A model generated the notes under the pieces. The model did not search any database. It was not told the DNA's origin and saw only the letters and a program-made list of their open reading frames with translations. The translations under genes were made by a program, and so were the position numbers. From IMG/VR virus record IMGVR_UViG_3300026519_000042, positions 1 through 33,934 of that record: a DNA stretch of 33,934 nucleotides. One strand, given 5' to 3'. Positions 1 through 7,839 of this stretch are shown here, in pieces. The first letter of the stretch is position 1. Each line of letters starts with the position of its first letter. This DNA is from a virus.

Positions 1-60
1 GAGGAGCTGGGTCTCGGTGAGGTGCGGCCTGGAGATGTTGATACAGCGAGGAATTACTGA
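1..60 (+). CDS. 3' end of conserved phage virion-associated protein (gene begins at 33636)
   Basis: Frame 1 is open from the first base and ends in TGA at 58-60, giving the tail EELGLGEVRPGDVDTARNY. This matches the ending I know for the phage family whose N-terminal part lies at 33636-33934 (a pattern like RA-EELGLG-V-PGDV-AR). The stop overlaps the next ATG as TGATG, the same junction style as at 33634-33638. Its function is unknown; the family is usually encoded beside virion genes. The gene is split by the window ends. Confidence 0.75.
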   Translation, partial: EELGLGEVRPGDVDTARNY

Positions 61-506
61 TGCCTACGTTACAGTGGAACGCTTATTCTGCGGCCGTCAA
101 CTACCTGACGACCGAGCTGAATAGCCTGGCCAATGGTGGATGGGCACTAAGCGGGCTGATCAACAACAGTGTGAACTTGCGGGTGTACAGCGATATCGAC
201 GTAGTGCTGTCGGCTGCTGTGACGGCTGGGAGCGGAAATCCGACGCTGGATCTGTACCTGATCCCGGCGCCCGACGGGACAAACAGCGCAAACCCTCCAG
301 GGGGGGCTGCCGGGGCTGTGCCCGTGACCTATTTCATAGGCGCGATCGCTGCGAATGCGAGCGCTAGTTTCACCCGGGGCACGCTGCGCGGGATTATCCT
401 GCCGCCCGGATACTTCAGGATCGCCCTGCAGAACAACTTGGGTGCCGCCTTGCCTGCGACCGGCAACACCGCGACGGGCTATGAGTACACGGAGCAGAGT
501 GTCTGA
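60..506 (+). CDS. conserved phage structural protein of unknown function
   Basis: 148 residues, starting at an ATG that overlaps the preceding stop (TGATG) and ending in TGATG with the next gene, so translation is probably coupled. The composition is Ala/Gly/Asn/Thr-rich and beta-like. A central stretch LDLYLIPAPDGTN and a C-terminal LRGIILPPGYFRIALQNN are typical of a widespread small phage protein that sits beside LamG-type virion proteins. There is no signal peptide and no membrane segment. A role as a virion decoration or tail-associated protein is inferred from position only. Confidence 0.7.
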   Translation: MPTLQWNAYSAAVNYLTTELNSLANGGWALSGLINNSVNLRVYSDIDVVLSAAVTAGSGNPTLDLYLIPAPDGTNSANPPGGAAGAVPVTYFIGAIAANASASFTRGTLRGIILPPGYFRIALQNNLGAALPATGNTATGYEYTEQSV

Positions 507-1813
507 TGCATCTGGCGCATAAGCACAGGCATCCAGAACACTGGAACCCGCATAACCGGCTGTGGGTCTCGCACGGCATAGAAATCGATTGGATGAATCC
601 GATCACTAGGGGACTTGTGTGTGCGGCGCCATTTACAGATCCTGGAAATTCTGTGATACACAATTTGGTTCCGGGGTATTCAGACGGAATTATCGAGTCA
701 AATGCAATCAATCCTACCTGGCAGCCAACGTCTCAAGGTGTCGGTTTCAGGGTAGACCAGAATTCAGGGCAGGCAAGAAACTACGGGATCGACTTTGGCG
801 CTAACCCAGTAACAGGAACGACGCCACGGACGGCATTTATCCTGTCATACAAGCGTGGAACTACTGCGAACAACTATATCGTTGCACTTGGTCCTGCAGT
901 ATCTGCGACAGGAGAGGACTGGCGGTTCAGGTATGATGAAGGTAACGGCAGTGTCCTGCGCGTAGAGATCACAGGATCTGCGTATGTGTCGTCTCTGACG
1001 CCCCCAGTAGGGCAGGTCAACGCGATGGCCTGCGTTTACGGTGGTGGGACTATAGGTGACCATACCCTGTGGCTGAATGGCGTCAAGGAGCAGGCAACCG
1101 GCACTGCGATACTGAACACAGGCGGAGATCTACACTTTCTCGCTGCTGATCCGTGGGGGTTTACCGCAACGCGGTCAACAGGATCAACGGATATATTTCT
1201 GCATTATCTCCTATTCAGCAGAGCTTTGACCGATAGAGAGATTTTGTCTCTAACCAATGATCCCTGGCAGATCTACCGCCCCCGCCACACTCGGGTGTGG
1301 GTGCCTGCGGCGGGCCTGAGGATATCGCCGACGGGTATCGCGTCTGCCGAAGCATTTGGTGCTCACCAAGTGGATACGGGGCCTGTCAATATCAGTCCTG
1401 GCGGGATATCGAGCGCTGAGGCGTTCGGATCTGCGACGCTGCAGGCTGTTGTGACGATCTATCCGAGCGGGATAGCCTCGACGGAGGCGTTTGGTGGTGC
1501 CCAGGTCGTGGTGGGGCCTGTGACGATCACGCCGTCTGGTATATCGAGTGCGGAGGCGTTCGGTACGGCAGATCTGACGGGTGTGTTGACGATATCGCCG
1601 TCCGGGATTGCGAGCCTGGAGGGGTTTGGCTCGGCGTTATTGACGCTGGGCCCTGTGGAGCTGCTGCCTGCGGGTATAGGCAGCGCAGAGGCGTTTGGCG
1701 TGGCAACGCTGGATGATGGCTCGGTGGTCAAGGCGAGGTGGTTTATCAGGCAGAAGGGGGAGATCATAGGCACGCTGAGCGTGATCGATACGAATCTGAG
1801 GACGAGGCACTGA
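506..1813 (+). CDS. LamG/concanavalin-like virion protein with C-terminal EAFG repeats
   Basis: 435 residues. Roughly residues 30-250 look like a LamG/concanavalin-A-like jelly roll: a 'NPITRGLVCAAPF' opening, a central AFILSYKRG strand, and 'GDHTLWLNGVKEQATG' followed by 'FLHYLLFSRALTDREI', the usual ending of phage LamG domains. Residues 271-403 are six tandem units of 22-23 residues, each carrying G-I-x-S-x-E-(A/G)-F-G. The C-terminus is a short basic strand-rich tail. Such proteins are candidate surface or carbohydrate-binding virion decorations. The start is the ATG overlapping the upstream TGA. Function is inferred from fold resemblance. Confidence 0.75.
   Translation: MHLAHKHRHPEHWNPHNRLWVSHGIEIDWMNPITRGLVCAAPFTDPGNSVIHNLVPGYSDGIIESNAINPTWQPTSQGVGFRVDQNSGQARNYGIDFGANPVTGTTPRTAFILSYKRGTTANNYIVALGPAVSATGEDWRFRYDEGNGSVLRVEITGSAYVSSLTPPVGQVNAMACVYGGGTIGDHTLWLNGVKEQATGTAILNTGGDLHFLAADPWGFTATRSTGSTDIFLHYLLFSRALTDREILSLTNDPWQIYRPRHTRVWVPAAGLRISPTGIASAEAFGAHQVDTGPVNISPGGISSAEAFGSATLQAVVTIYPSGIASTEAFGGAQVVVGPVTITPSGISSAEAFGTADLTGVLTISPSGIASLEGFGSALLTLGPVELLPAGIGSAEAFGVATLDDGSVVKARWFIRQKGEIIGTLSVIDTNLRTRH
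1318..1716 (+). repeat. six tandem 66/69-bp repeats encoding EAFG units
   Basis: The codon pair for the E of EAFG starts at 1349, 1418, 1484, 1553, 1619 and 1688. The spacings are 69, 66, 69, 66 and 69 bp, so the true period is a 135-bp (45-residue) double unit present three times. Unit consensus is roughly I-x-P-x-G-I-x-S-x-E-A-F-G-x-A-x-(L/V). DNA copies have diverged, mostly at third positions. Confidence 0.9.
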
Positions 1814-1814
1814 C

Positions 1815-2222
1815 ATGGCGAATGCACTGTATGACCTGGGACGAGAGAAGTTTTTGACGGGGTCGATATCGTGGTCTGCTGATACGATCAAGATAACGTT
1901 GTCTGATGCGGCGGACTATACGAAGAACCTGGCGACGGACCAGTGGATCTCTGACGTACCGTCTTTGGCCCGGGTGGCCACGTCTGGAGCGCTGACCAGC
2001 AAGACGACGGCTGCTGGGGTGGCGGATGCGGCCGATGTGACGTGGACAGCCGTATCGGGTGACGTGTCTGAGGAGATAATCGGCTGGAAGGACACGGGCG
2101 TTGAGACCAGTTCGCCGTTGATATTCAACATTGATACAGCGACGGGACTGCCTGTGACGCCGAATGGTGGGGATATTACGGTGGTCTGGGACAACGGGAC
2201 GAACAAGATCTTCAAGTTATGA
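1815..2222 (+). CDS. conserved phage virion-region protein
   Basis: 135 residues, one base after the preceding stop. It begins MANALYDLGREKFLTG and ends LPVTPNGGDITVVWDNG plus NKIFKL, a beginning and ending that I recognise from a common phage family found beside LamG and tail proteins. Its function is not established. The body is beta-rich with no membrane segment. The 3' end overlaps the next gene by 4 bp (ATGA). It is probably a minor structural protein, judging only from neighbourhood. Confidence 0.75.
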   Translation: MANALYDLGREKFLTGSISWSADTIKITLSDAADYTKNLATDQWISDVPSLARVATSGALTSKTTAAGVADAADVTWTAVSGDVSEEIIGWKDTGVETSSPLIFNIDTATGLPVTPNGGDITVVWDNGTNKIFKL

Positions 2223-2548
2223 ACAGGGTCAGGATACGGCGTGACGGTGCGCGGGTGCAGGTCATCCACGACGGCAGGTGTATTGACATGCCCTGGCAGG
2301 CCGCGCTGGAAGTTGCCGGCGAGCTGAAGAGGATTGCGCGTCTGGCGGAGGCTGAGGAGAAGCACGAGGTGATCATCAGGGACACTGCGATCCTGTACAG
2401 GTCTGGTGCGCCGTTCGGTCTGAGCGATGATTCCAGGGTGAAGTCAGAGGCGTGGAAGGAGGCGCAGTGGGGCCGTGATCTGAGGCGGTACATGCCGAGT
2501 GTACCGAGTCAGGAGGCGTTTGGCACGCCTGTGGTAAGGAGGAAATGA
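2219..2548 (+). CDS. hypothetical protein with one EAFG-type motif at the C-terminus
   Basis: 109 residues, start coupled to the upstream stop by ATGA. The N-terminal half is basic with helical KRIARLAEAEEKHEV. The C-terminus SVPSQEAFGTPVV matches the core of the EAFG repeat in the LamG protein 0.8 kb upstream. No enzyme motif is seen. The shared motif suggests both proteins handle the same partner or share descent of that segment; this is inference. Confidence 0.65.
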   Translation: MNRVRIRRDGARVQVIHDGRCIDMPWQAALEVAGELKRIARLAEAEEKHEVIIRDTAILYRSGAPFGLSDDSRVKSEAWKEAQWGRDLRRYMPSVPSQEAFGTPVVRRK

Positions 2549-2549
2549 G

Positions 2550-2759
2550 ATGTTCGACACGGTGAGGTTTCTGATGCTGCAGGCGCGGGTCCGGAGGATG
2601 GAGCGGCGCCTGAACAGGATCGCGATGAAGAGGGAGCACTGTCTGGCGCACCAGCTTGCCTACACGGCGAAGCTGGAGCGTGAGAAGGACAAGCTGCGCC
2701 AGTGGACGAGCTGCATGGTCAGGCCGGACGGAGTGAAGCGTGAAGCAGATACTGACTGA
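2550..2759 (+). CDS. small basic coiled-coil protein, unknown
   Basis: 69 residues, ATG preceded by AGGAGGAAATGAG, a strong ribosome site overlapping the upstream stop. It is very rich in Arg, Lys, Met and Glu with a predicted continuous helix (MLQARVRRMERRLNRIAMK). It overlaps the next gene by 20 bp. I do not recognise the family. It may bind nucleic acid or act as a small packaging accessory, but nothing in the sequence proves it. Confidence 0.6.
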   Translation: MFDTVRFLMLQARVRRMERRLNRIAMKREHCLAHQLAYTAKLEREKDKLRQWTSCMVRPDGVKREADTD

Positions 2760-3114
2760 CACGAATGCACCGCGTCGCTCGGAGGGTGCTCGGGTCAATG
2801 GCCCGAATCTGTTTGCTCTGCCTGCTCCTGACTACGTGGACGTGCGTGTTCTTGCTGCGGGGATTGAGGAGACGCATAGCGTGCCTGCTGGCGCGAACAT
2901 CGTGATCTTCAGCGCGACGGATGATTTCTGGGTGAATTACGACGCCACAGCCGTTGATCCGTCTGGTGACGTGACGGATGGGACAGGATCCGAACTGAAT
3001 CCTGTGGTCAGGGAAATAACGGGTGTATCGACCATTCATGTGGTAGCGCCGAGGACGACGAAGCTTAGCATGACGTTCTATGCCTACCCGCAATCTGATA
3101 CGAGGATTGCATGA
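2740..3114 (+). CDS. conserved phage protein upstream of terminase, unknown function
   Basis: 124 residues from a GTG start at 2740; this start begins with KQILTDTNAPRR, and no ATG lies near. The middle (SVPAGANIVIFSATDDFWVN) and the end (TKLSMTFYAYPQ) are beta-rich and resemble small phage proteins with a cupin- or decoration-like strand pattern. It overlaps terS by ATGA. Likely a minor virion protein by context. Confidence 0.65.
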   Translation: MKQILTDTNAPRRSEGARVNGPNLFALPAPDYVDVRVLAAGIEETHSVPAGANIVIFSATDDFWVNYDATAVDPSGDVTDGTGSELNPVVREITGVSTIHVVAPRTTKLSMTFYAYPQSDTRIA

Positions 3115-3566
3115 GTAAGTATGGCCCGAAATACAAGCCTGAGTTTGCCGAGCAGGCGTACAAGTATTGTCTTCTGGGTGCGACGAATGACGACCTGGCG
3201 AGGATGTTTGGTGTCGCGCCGAGCGCTCTGGACAAGTGGATAAGGAACAAGCCGGAGTTTGCCGAGAAGGTGAAGGCTGGGAGGCAGGTCGCAGACGGGC
3301 GTGTTGCCGAGTCGCTGTTCAGGCGTGCGATCGGGTATTCGCACCCTGAGGAGAAGGTCGTCAATGTCGGCGGCGAGCTGAAGAAGGTAGAGACGACGAA
3401 GCACTACCCGCCTGACACGATTGCCTGCATATTCTGGCTTAAGAACCGGCAGCGCGAGAAGTGGCGCGACAAGGTGGATCATTCAGTTGGTGGAGAGAAT
3501 GGCGGTCCCGTGAAGATCGACGTTGCCATTGAGCTGGTGGAGGGTGATGGCAAAGCCGGCGGTTGA
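3111..3566 (+). CDS. terS: terminase small subunit
   Basis: 151 residues. An N-terminal helix-turn-helix (GATNDDLARMFGVAPSALDK, about residues 22-43) would bind packaging-site DNA. The central RAIGYSHPEEKV and the HYPPDTIACIFWLKNRQREK signature are typical of phage small terminase subunits. The C-terminal tail is acidic and variable. It lies immediately before the large subunit and overlaps it. It should select phage DNA and regulate the large subunit's ATPase and nuclease during headful packaging. Confidence 0.92.
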   Translation: MSKYGPKYKPEFAEQAYKYCLLGATNDDLARMFGVAPSALDKWIRNKPEFAEKVKAGRQVADGRVAESLFRRAIGYSHPEEKVVNVGGELKKVETTKHYPPDTIACIFWLKNRQREKWRDKVDHSVGGENGGPVKIDVAIELVEGDGKAGG

Positions 3567-4956
3567 GATGAAGGTCGGTGTCAGGATCCCGAAGAAGCTG
3601 GCGCCGATCATGCAGCCGCACCGGTACAAGATACTGTACGGTGGCCGTGGCGGCGCGAAGAGCCGCAGTGTCGCCCAGGCGCTGTTGGTCAAGGGGATGA
3701 TGGAGAAGCGTCTCATTCTCTGCACGAGGGAGCTGCAGAAGTCAATCAAGGATTCTGTGCATCGTGTGCTTGCGACGCAGATCGACGAGCTTGGCCTGCA
3801 GGGATTCTACGAGGTCCAGAAGCAGACGATTCTCGGGATAAACGGGACCGAGTTCATTTTTACGGGCCTGCGGAACAACACGGCTGAGATCAAGTCGTTG
3901 GAGGGCGTGGACGACTGCTGGTGCGAGGAGGCGGAGAATATCAGTGACGAGTCCTGGGACATCCTGATCCCGACAATAAGGAAGGACGGGTCTGAGATAT
4001 GGGTGACGTTCAACCCGGACGACGAGATGGGCGCGACGTGGCAGCGGTTTGTCGTCAATCCCCCGGATGATGCGCTGGTGATCGAGATAAACTACTGGGA
4101 CAACCCGTTTTTCCCTGAAACGCTGCGCAGGCAGATGGAGGAGATGAAGGAGGTCGATTACCAGAAGTATCTCCACATCTGGGAAGGCAAGCCGAATGTC
4201 GATTATGAAGACAGCCTGATTCGTCCTGAGTGGTTTGATGCGGCTGTTGGAGCGCACGAGAAGCTGGGATTCGATCCAGAGGGTATCAGGGTGGTGTCGT
4301 TTGATCCTGCTGATGACGGTTCGGACGAAAAGTCGCTCGTTTTTCGCCATGGTGTCGTTGTCAAGGACGTGAAGGCCTGGCTGGACGGTGATATAACGAC
4401 TGCGATACCGAGGGCGTTTGATTACGCGGAGGATGTGAAAGCCGATTGCCTGGTGTACGATTCGATCGGTATTGGCGCGTCTGTGAAGGTGGCCTTGATG
4501 GCACGCGATCCTGTCGGAAGGCGCAGGTACATGGGTTTTTCTGGTTCTGACCGGGTTGAATATCCTGATCAGCTCTACAACGAGGAGAAGCCCAACAAGG
4601 AGATGTTCAGGAATCGCCGTGCACAGTATTACTGGCACCTGAGGGACCGGTTCGAAAAGACGTACCTGGCTGTCGAGAAGGGAAGATATATCGATCCTCA
4701 GGAGCTGATCAGCATCGACAAGGAAGTCGAATACCTGTCTGTCCTGAAGTCTGAACTGTGCAGGATAAAGCGGAAGAGGAGCATCGGTTCATCTCTTTTG
4801 CAGGTAGAATCGAAAGAAGACATGAAACGTGATGGGAGGAAGTCGCCGAACCGGGCAGACGCCTTGATGATGTCGTTCTACGCACGTCCTGAGACATCCA
4901 GTGTGCAGAGGATAGACATAGATAGCATCATGCCTGACAGAGGAATAGGAATTTGA
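3547..4956 (+). CDS. terL: terminase large subunit (packaging ATPase/nuclease)
   Basis: 469 residues from ATG 3547; a TTG at 3523 and an ATG at 3568 are possible alternatives. The ATPase domain has Walker A GGRGGAKS (32-39), Walker B VDDCWCEEAE (121-130) and a coupling motif IWVTFNPDD (151-159). The RNase H-like nuclease has D253 (VSFDPADDG), D305 (VYDSIGIG) and D438 (NRADALMM). Architecture and length fit the terminase_3/P22-PBSX type. It translocates DNA into the prohead and cuts headfuls. The start overlaps terS and the stop overlaps the portal start. Confidence 0.95.
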   Translation: MAKPAVEMKVGVRIPKKLAPIMQPHRYKILYGGRGGAKSRSVAQALLVKGMMEKRLILCTRELQKSIKDSVHRVLATQIDELGLQGFYEVQKQTILGINGTEFIFTGLRNNTAEIKSLEGVDDCWCEEAENISDESWDILIPTIRKDGSEIWVTFNPDDEMGATWQRFVVNPPDDALVIEINYWDNPFFPETLRRQMEEMKEVDYQKYLHIWEGKPNVDYEDSLIRPEWFDAAVGAHEKLGFDPEGIRVVSFDPADDGSDEKSLVFRHGVVVKDVKAWLDGDITTAIPRAFDYAEDVKADCLVYDSIGIGASVKVALMARDPVGRRRYMGFSGSDRVEYPDQLYNEEKPNKEMFRNRRAQYYWHLRDRFEKTYLAVEKGRYIDPQELISIDKEVEYLSVLKSELCRIKRKRSIGSSLLQVESKEDMKRDGRKSPNRADALMMSFYARPETSSVQRIDIDSIMPDRGIGI

Positions 4957-6941
4957 AGGACGAAGAGAAGGTGCTCCAGGAAGCCCGTGAGAGGCGCCGT
5001 GCGTCGAACGATGCCTGGCGTAACAACCACAAGCTTGCCCAGGAGGACATCGATTTCAGGGATGGGCAGCAGTGGGACGATGAGGTATCCAGGCAGAGGC
5101 GCCAGGAAAAGCGTCCCATGCTGACGTTCAACCGGATGGAGACGTTCATCGACCAGGTTGTTGGTGATTACCGTCAGAACCGGATAAACATCACGGTTTC
5201 GCCGGCAGAGATGGGAACTGTAGAGGAGAAGATACCGAACATTGCCGGGGACAACGATTACGAGATAGCCAAGGTCTATGAGGGTCTGATCAGGCAGATA
5301 GAATACGAATCGAAGGCCAGGAATGCCTATGATACAGCCCTTGATCATGCGGTGGGCAACGGATTCGGGTTTTTCCGGATCGTGACGCAGTATTCGGATG
5401 ATTCGACATTCAACCAGGACATCCGGATAAAGCGCATCAGGAACCCGTTTTCTGTCGGGATGGATCCCGGTATACAGACGGTTACTGGCGAAGATATGAG
5501 GTACTGCTTCATCGGCACCTGGATGCCGGGTGAGGAGTTCAGGAGGGTTTACGGAGAGCCTGTTGGCAGTGACGATTTCGAGGTTCTTGGAGAGAACCGG
5601 GAGCTTTGGTGGGATGGTGAGAGGGTCAGGGTAGAGGAGTATTTCAGGAAGACTTCGGAGAGAAGGAAGATTGTCCTTCTGGAGTCTGGAGAGACGCTTG
5701 ATATCGGAGTTCCATCTGAATGGCAGGCGTCCTATCGTGCGATTGAGGCCAATGGTGGCGTCATTGTCCGTGAGAGGGTTGTCGAGACGCACAAGGTAGA
5801 GTGGTTCAAGATCAACGGCATGAAGATTCTCGAAGGGCCAGTCGAGTTTCCATCGAGGTATATCCCTGTCGTGATGGTTCCTGGGAAAGAGATCGTGAAG
5901 CGTGGAGAGACGATCTACCGGAGCCTGATCAGGTATGCCAAGGACGCACAGAAGAACTACAACTACTGGAGGACGGCGGCGACGGAGCTTGTTGCCCTGG
6001 CGCCCAAGGCGCCATATGTAGGCCCGCTGAGCGCGTTCAAGGGGCTTGAGAATATCTGGAAGAATGCCAATGTTGCAAACATGCCATATTTGCCCTACAA
6101 CGACGATGCTTCTGCACCGCCTCGCAGGGAGGTGCCTGGTACGATACCAACAGGGGCACTGGAGGAAGCCCAGAGCGCTGACTATGACATAAAGGCGACC
6201 ATTGGCATATTCGAGGCCGGGCTCGGAGACCAGGGTAACGAGAAGTCTGGCAGGGCGATTATTGCCCGTCAGAGGCAGTCGGATACCGGGACGTTTGTCT
6301 TCATAGACAATCTGGCAAAGGCCATCGAGCATTGCGGCAGGATATTGGTGGACATGATCCCGAGGGTATACGATACGGAAAGAGTTGTCAGAATCCGAAA
6401 CGAGGATGGTACGGGTGACTTCATCCGTATCAACATCCCTGCAGGAGACGGCAAGCTGTATGATTTGTCCACAGGCAAGTATGACGTTCAGGTGAGGACA
6501 GGGCCAGCGTTCAGCACGCAGCGCCAGGAGGCGGCAGAAACCATGATGAACATGGTCTCTGCGATGCCGGACCTGATGAAGATTATCGGCGACAAGATTG
6601 CGGCGAACATGGACTGGCCTGGCGCGGATGAGATTGCGCGACGTCTGAGGGCGATCGTTCCTGAGGAGGTCATCCGTGCTGAAAATGGTGATGAAGACGG
6701 CGACCAGCCAGACATCACGCCTGAACAGGTCCAGATGATGATCGCAGAGGCTGTCGAGAAGGCGAAGCAGGACATGGAACTGCAGATCAGGCAGTTCGAG
6801 GCAGAGACGAAGCGGATAAAGGCCGTTGGTGACATTCAGAACGACCAGATGGAGAATGTCATCAAGGCAGGCAATATGGATGAGGAGAGGGTGAAAGAAC
6901 TCGTTGCTGAGGCGATAGCAGAGTTCATTGCGTCTCAGTGA
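4953..6941 (+). CDS. portal protein, P22 type
   Basis: 662 residues, starting at TTG 4953 with AGGA at 4941-4944 and overlapping the terL stop by 4 bp. The N-terminal NNHKLAQEDIDFRDGQQWDD plus RPMLTFNRMETFIDQVVGD, and the mid-protein QSADYDIKATIGIFEAGLG, are hallmarks of P22-like portals. The C-terminal ~90 residues form a long charged helix (VEKAKQDMELQIRQFEAET), matching the barrel seen in P22. As a dodecamer it forms the DNA channel at one capsid vertex and docks terminase and then the tail. Confidence 0.93.
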   Translation: MKDEEKVLQEARERRRASNDAWRNNHKLAQEDIDFRDGQQWDDEVSRQRRQEKRPMLTFNRMETFIDQVVGDYRQNRINITVSPAEMGTVEEKIPNIAGDNDYEIAKVYEGLIRQIEYESKARNAYDTALDHAVGNGFGFFRIVTQYSDDSTFNQDIRIKRIRNPFSVGMDPGIQTVTGEDMRYCFIGTWMPGEEFRRVYGEPVGSDDFEVLGENRELWWDGERVRVEEYFRKTSERRKIVLLESGETLDIGVPSEWQASYRAIEANGGVIVRERVVETHKVEWFKINGMKILEGPVEFPSRYIPVVMVPGKEIVKRGETIYRSLIRYAKDAQKNYNYWRTAATELVALAPKAPYVGPLSAFKGLENIWKNANVANMPYLPYNDDASAPPRREVPGTIPTGALEEAQSADYDIKATIGIFEAGLGDQGNEKSGRAIIARQRQSDTGTFVFIDNLAKAIEHCGRILVDMIPRVYDTERVVRIRNEDGTGDFIRINIPAGDGKLYDLSTGKYDVQVRTGPAFSTQRQEAAETMMNMVSAMPDLMKIIGDKIAANMDWPGADEIARRLRAIVPEEVIRAENGDEDGDQPDITPEQVQMMIAEAVEKAKQDMELQIRQFEAETKRIKAVGDIQNDQMENVIKAGNMDEERVKELVAEAIAEFIASQ

Positions 6942-6948
6942 GTCCCTA

Positions 6949-6966
6949 CACGTGGGGTATCACGTG
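6949..6966 (+). other. 6-bp hairpin from paired CACGTG boxes in the portal-scaffold gap
   Basis: CACGTG at 6949-6954 and 6961-6966, separated by GGGTAT, can form a small mRNA hairpin. No U tract follows, so it is not a terminator. The scaffold ribosome site (AGGAG 6981-6985) lies downstream and is left free. It may tune portal-to-scaffold expression; this is weak inference. Confidence 0.3.
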
Positions 6967-6992
6967 GAAAATACGATCAGAGGAGATCGAAG

Positions 6993-7781
6993 ATGGCAGA
7001 AGAGCATGACAGCAATCCTGAAGAGGGTGCCGTGCAGAACAATTCCGGGGAATCTCGGGAGGATTCTGCGAAACCTGCCGGCGAGTCGGCGAAGCCGGAA
7101 GAGAAAGACGGTGGTGATGAGACCGAGAAACCGCGAAAGAGCGGCTTTCAGAAACGCATCAACAAGCTCACGAGGGAGAAATATGAAGCCCTGAAGGCGG
7201 CAGAAGAGGCCCGGCGCAGAGCCGAGGAGCTTGAGGCCAGGTTATCCAGCAGTGAACCGGAGCCGAAGCCGGAGGACTTCGAGGAGTACGGCGATTTTCT
7301 CAAGGCGCACGCTGAATGGGTCAAGCAGGACGTAAAGCGTGAGATTGAGAAGATCAAGCAGTCTCAGAGCGAAGGTGTCGCGCCCGAAGAGGTCATACTC
7401 GCGGACAGCATCAACAACATCATGTTGAACGCGCAGGAGAAATACGATGACTTCGATCAGGTGGTTGCGAGCAATCCCGATCTTCCGATATCGAAGGAGA
7501 TGATCGAGGCGGTCGTCGATTCCGAGTATGCTGCTGACGTTCTCTACTTCCTGGGCAAGAACCCGCAGATTGCGGAGAGTCTCTACAATCTGTCGGGTCA
7601 TGCGCTCGCTCGTGAGATAGGCAGGCTGGAAGCAACACTTTCCAGTCAGCCTCAGAAACAGGTGACCAAGGCGCCTGATCCTGTGAAGCCGATTGATGAA
7701 GGCAGTTCGCCCAATGTGGACGAGGACAACCTCTCCATCGAGGAATGGATTGCCAGGCGGAACAAGCAGGTCTTTGGTTGA
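6993..7781 (+). CDS. head scaffolding protein
   Basis: 262 residues, ATG with AGGAG seven bases upstream. It is acidic with a disordered Glu/Ser/Gly-rich N-terminus, then a coiled coil (TREKYEALKAAEEARRRAEE, about residues 52-82), a helical core (EEVILADSINNIMLNAQEKY), and a charged C-terminal part. Position between portal and coat, size and composition match P22-type scaffolds, which direct coat assembly and then leave the prohead. No protease motif is seen. Sequence identity is low in this family, so the call leans on context. Confidence 0.85.
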   Translation: MAEEHDSNPEEGAVQNNSGESREDSAKPAGESAKPEEKDGGDETEKPRKSGFQKRINKLTREKYEALKAAEEARRRAEELEARLSSSEPEPKPEDFEEYGDFLKAHAEWVKQDVKREIEKIKQSQSEGVAPEEVILADSINNIMLNAQEKYDDFDQVVASNPDLPISKEMIEAVVDSEYAADVLYFLGKNPQIAESLYNLSGHALAREIGRLEATLSSQPQKQVTKAPDPVKPIDEGSSPNVDEDNLSIEEWIARRNKQVFG

Positions 7782-7812
7782 TGGAGTAGTTTTCTCCACT
7801 GTCGTGAGACAG
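7782..7812 (+). promoter_or_regulatory. two tandem hairpins in the coat gene leader
   Basis: TGGAG 7782-7786 pairs with CTCCA 7794-7798. It is followed directly by CTGTC-GTGA-GACAG (7799-7812), a 5-bp stem capped by a GNRA tetraloop. Both lie in the 58-base gap before the coat gene, ahead of AAGGAGG. They could stabilise or mark the processing point of coat mRNA. Confidence 0.45.
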
Positions 7813-7839
7813 AGGATTTTCCCTTGAAGGAGGCTGAAA

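Noticed and set aside
1318-1716. Tandem repeats considered as a CRISPR array
   Set aside because: The repeats are coding, contiguous and lack spacers; no cas genes occur in the window.
4878-6332. 484-codon frame on the minus strand opposite the portal gene
   Set aside because: It is a mirror of the portal coding bias; the translation shows no family features and the plus-strand portal is certain.
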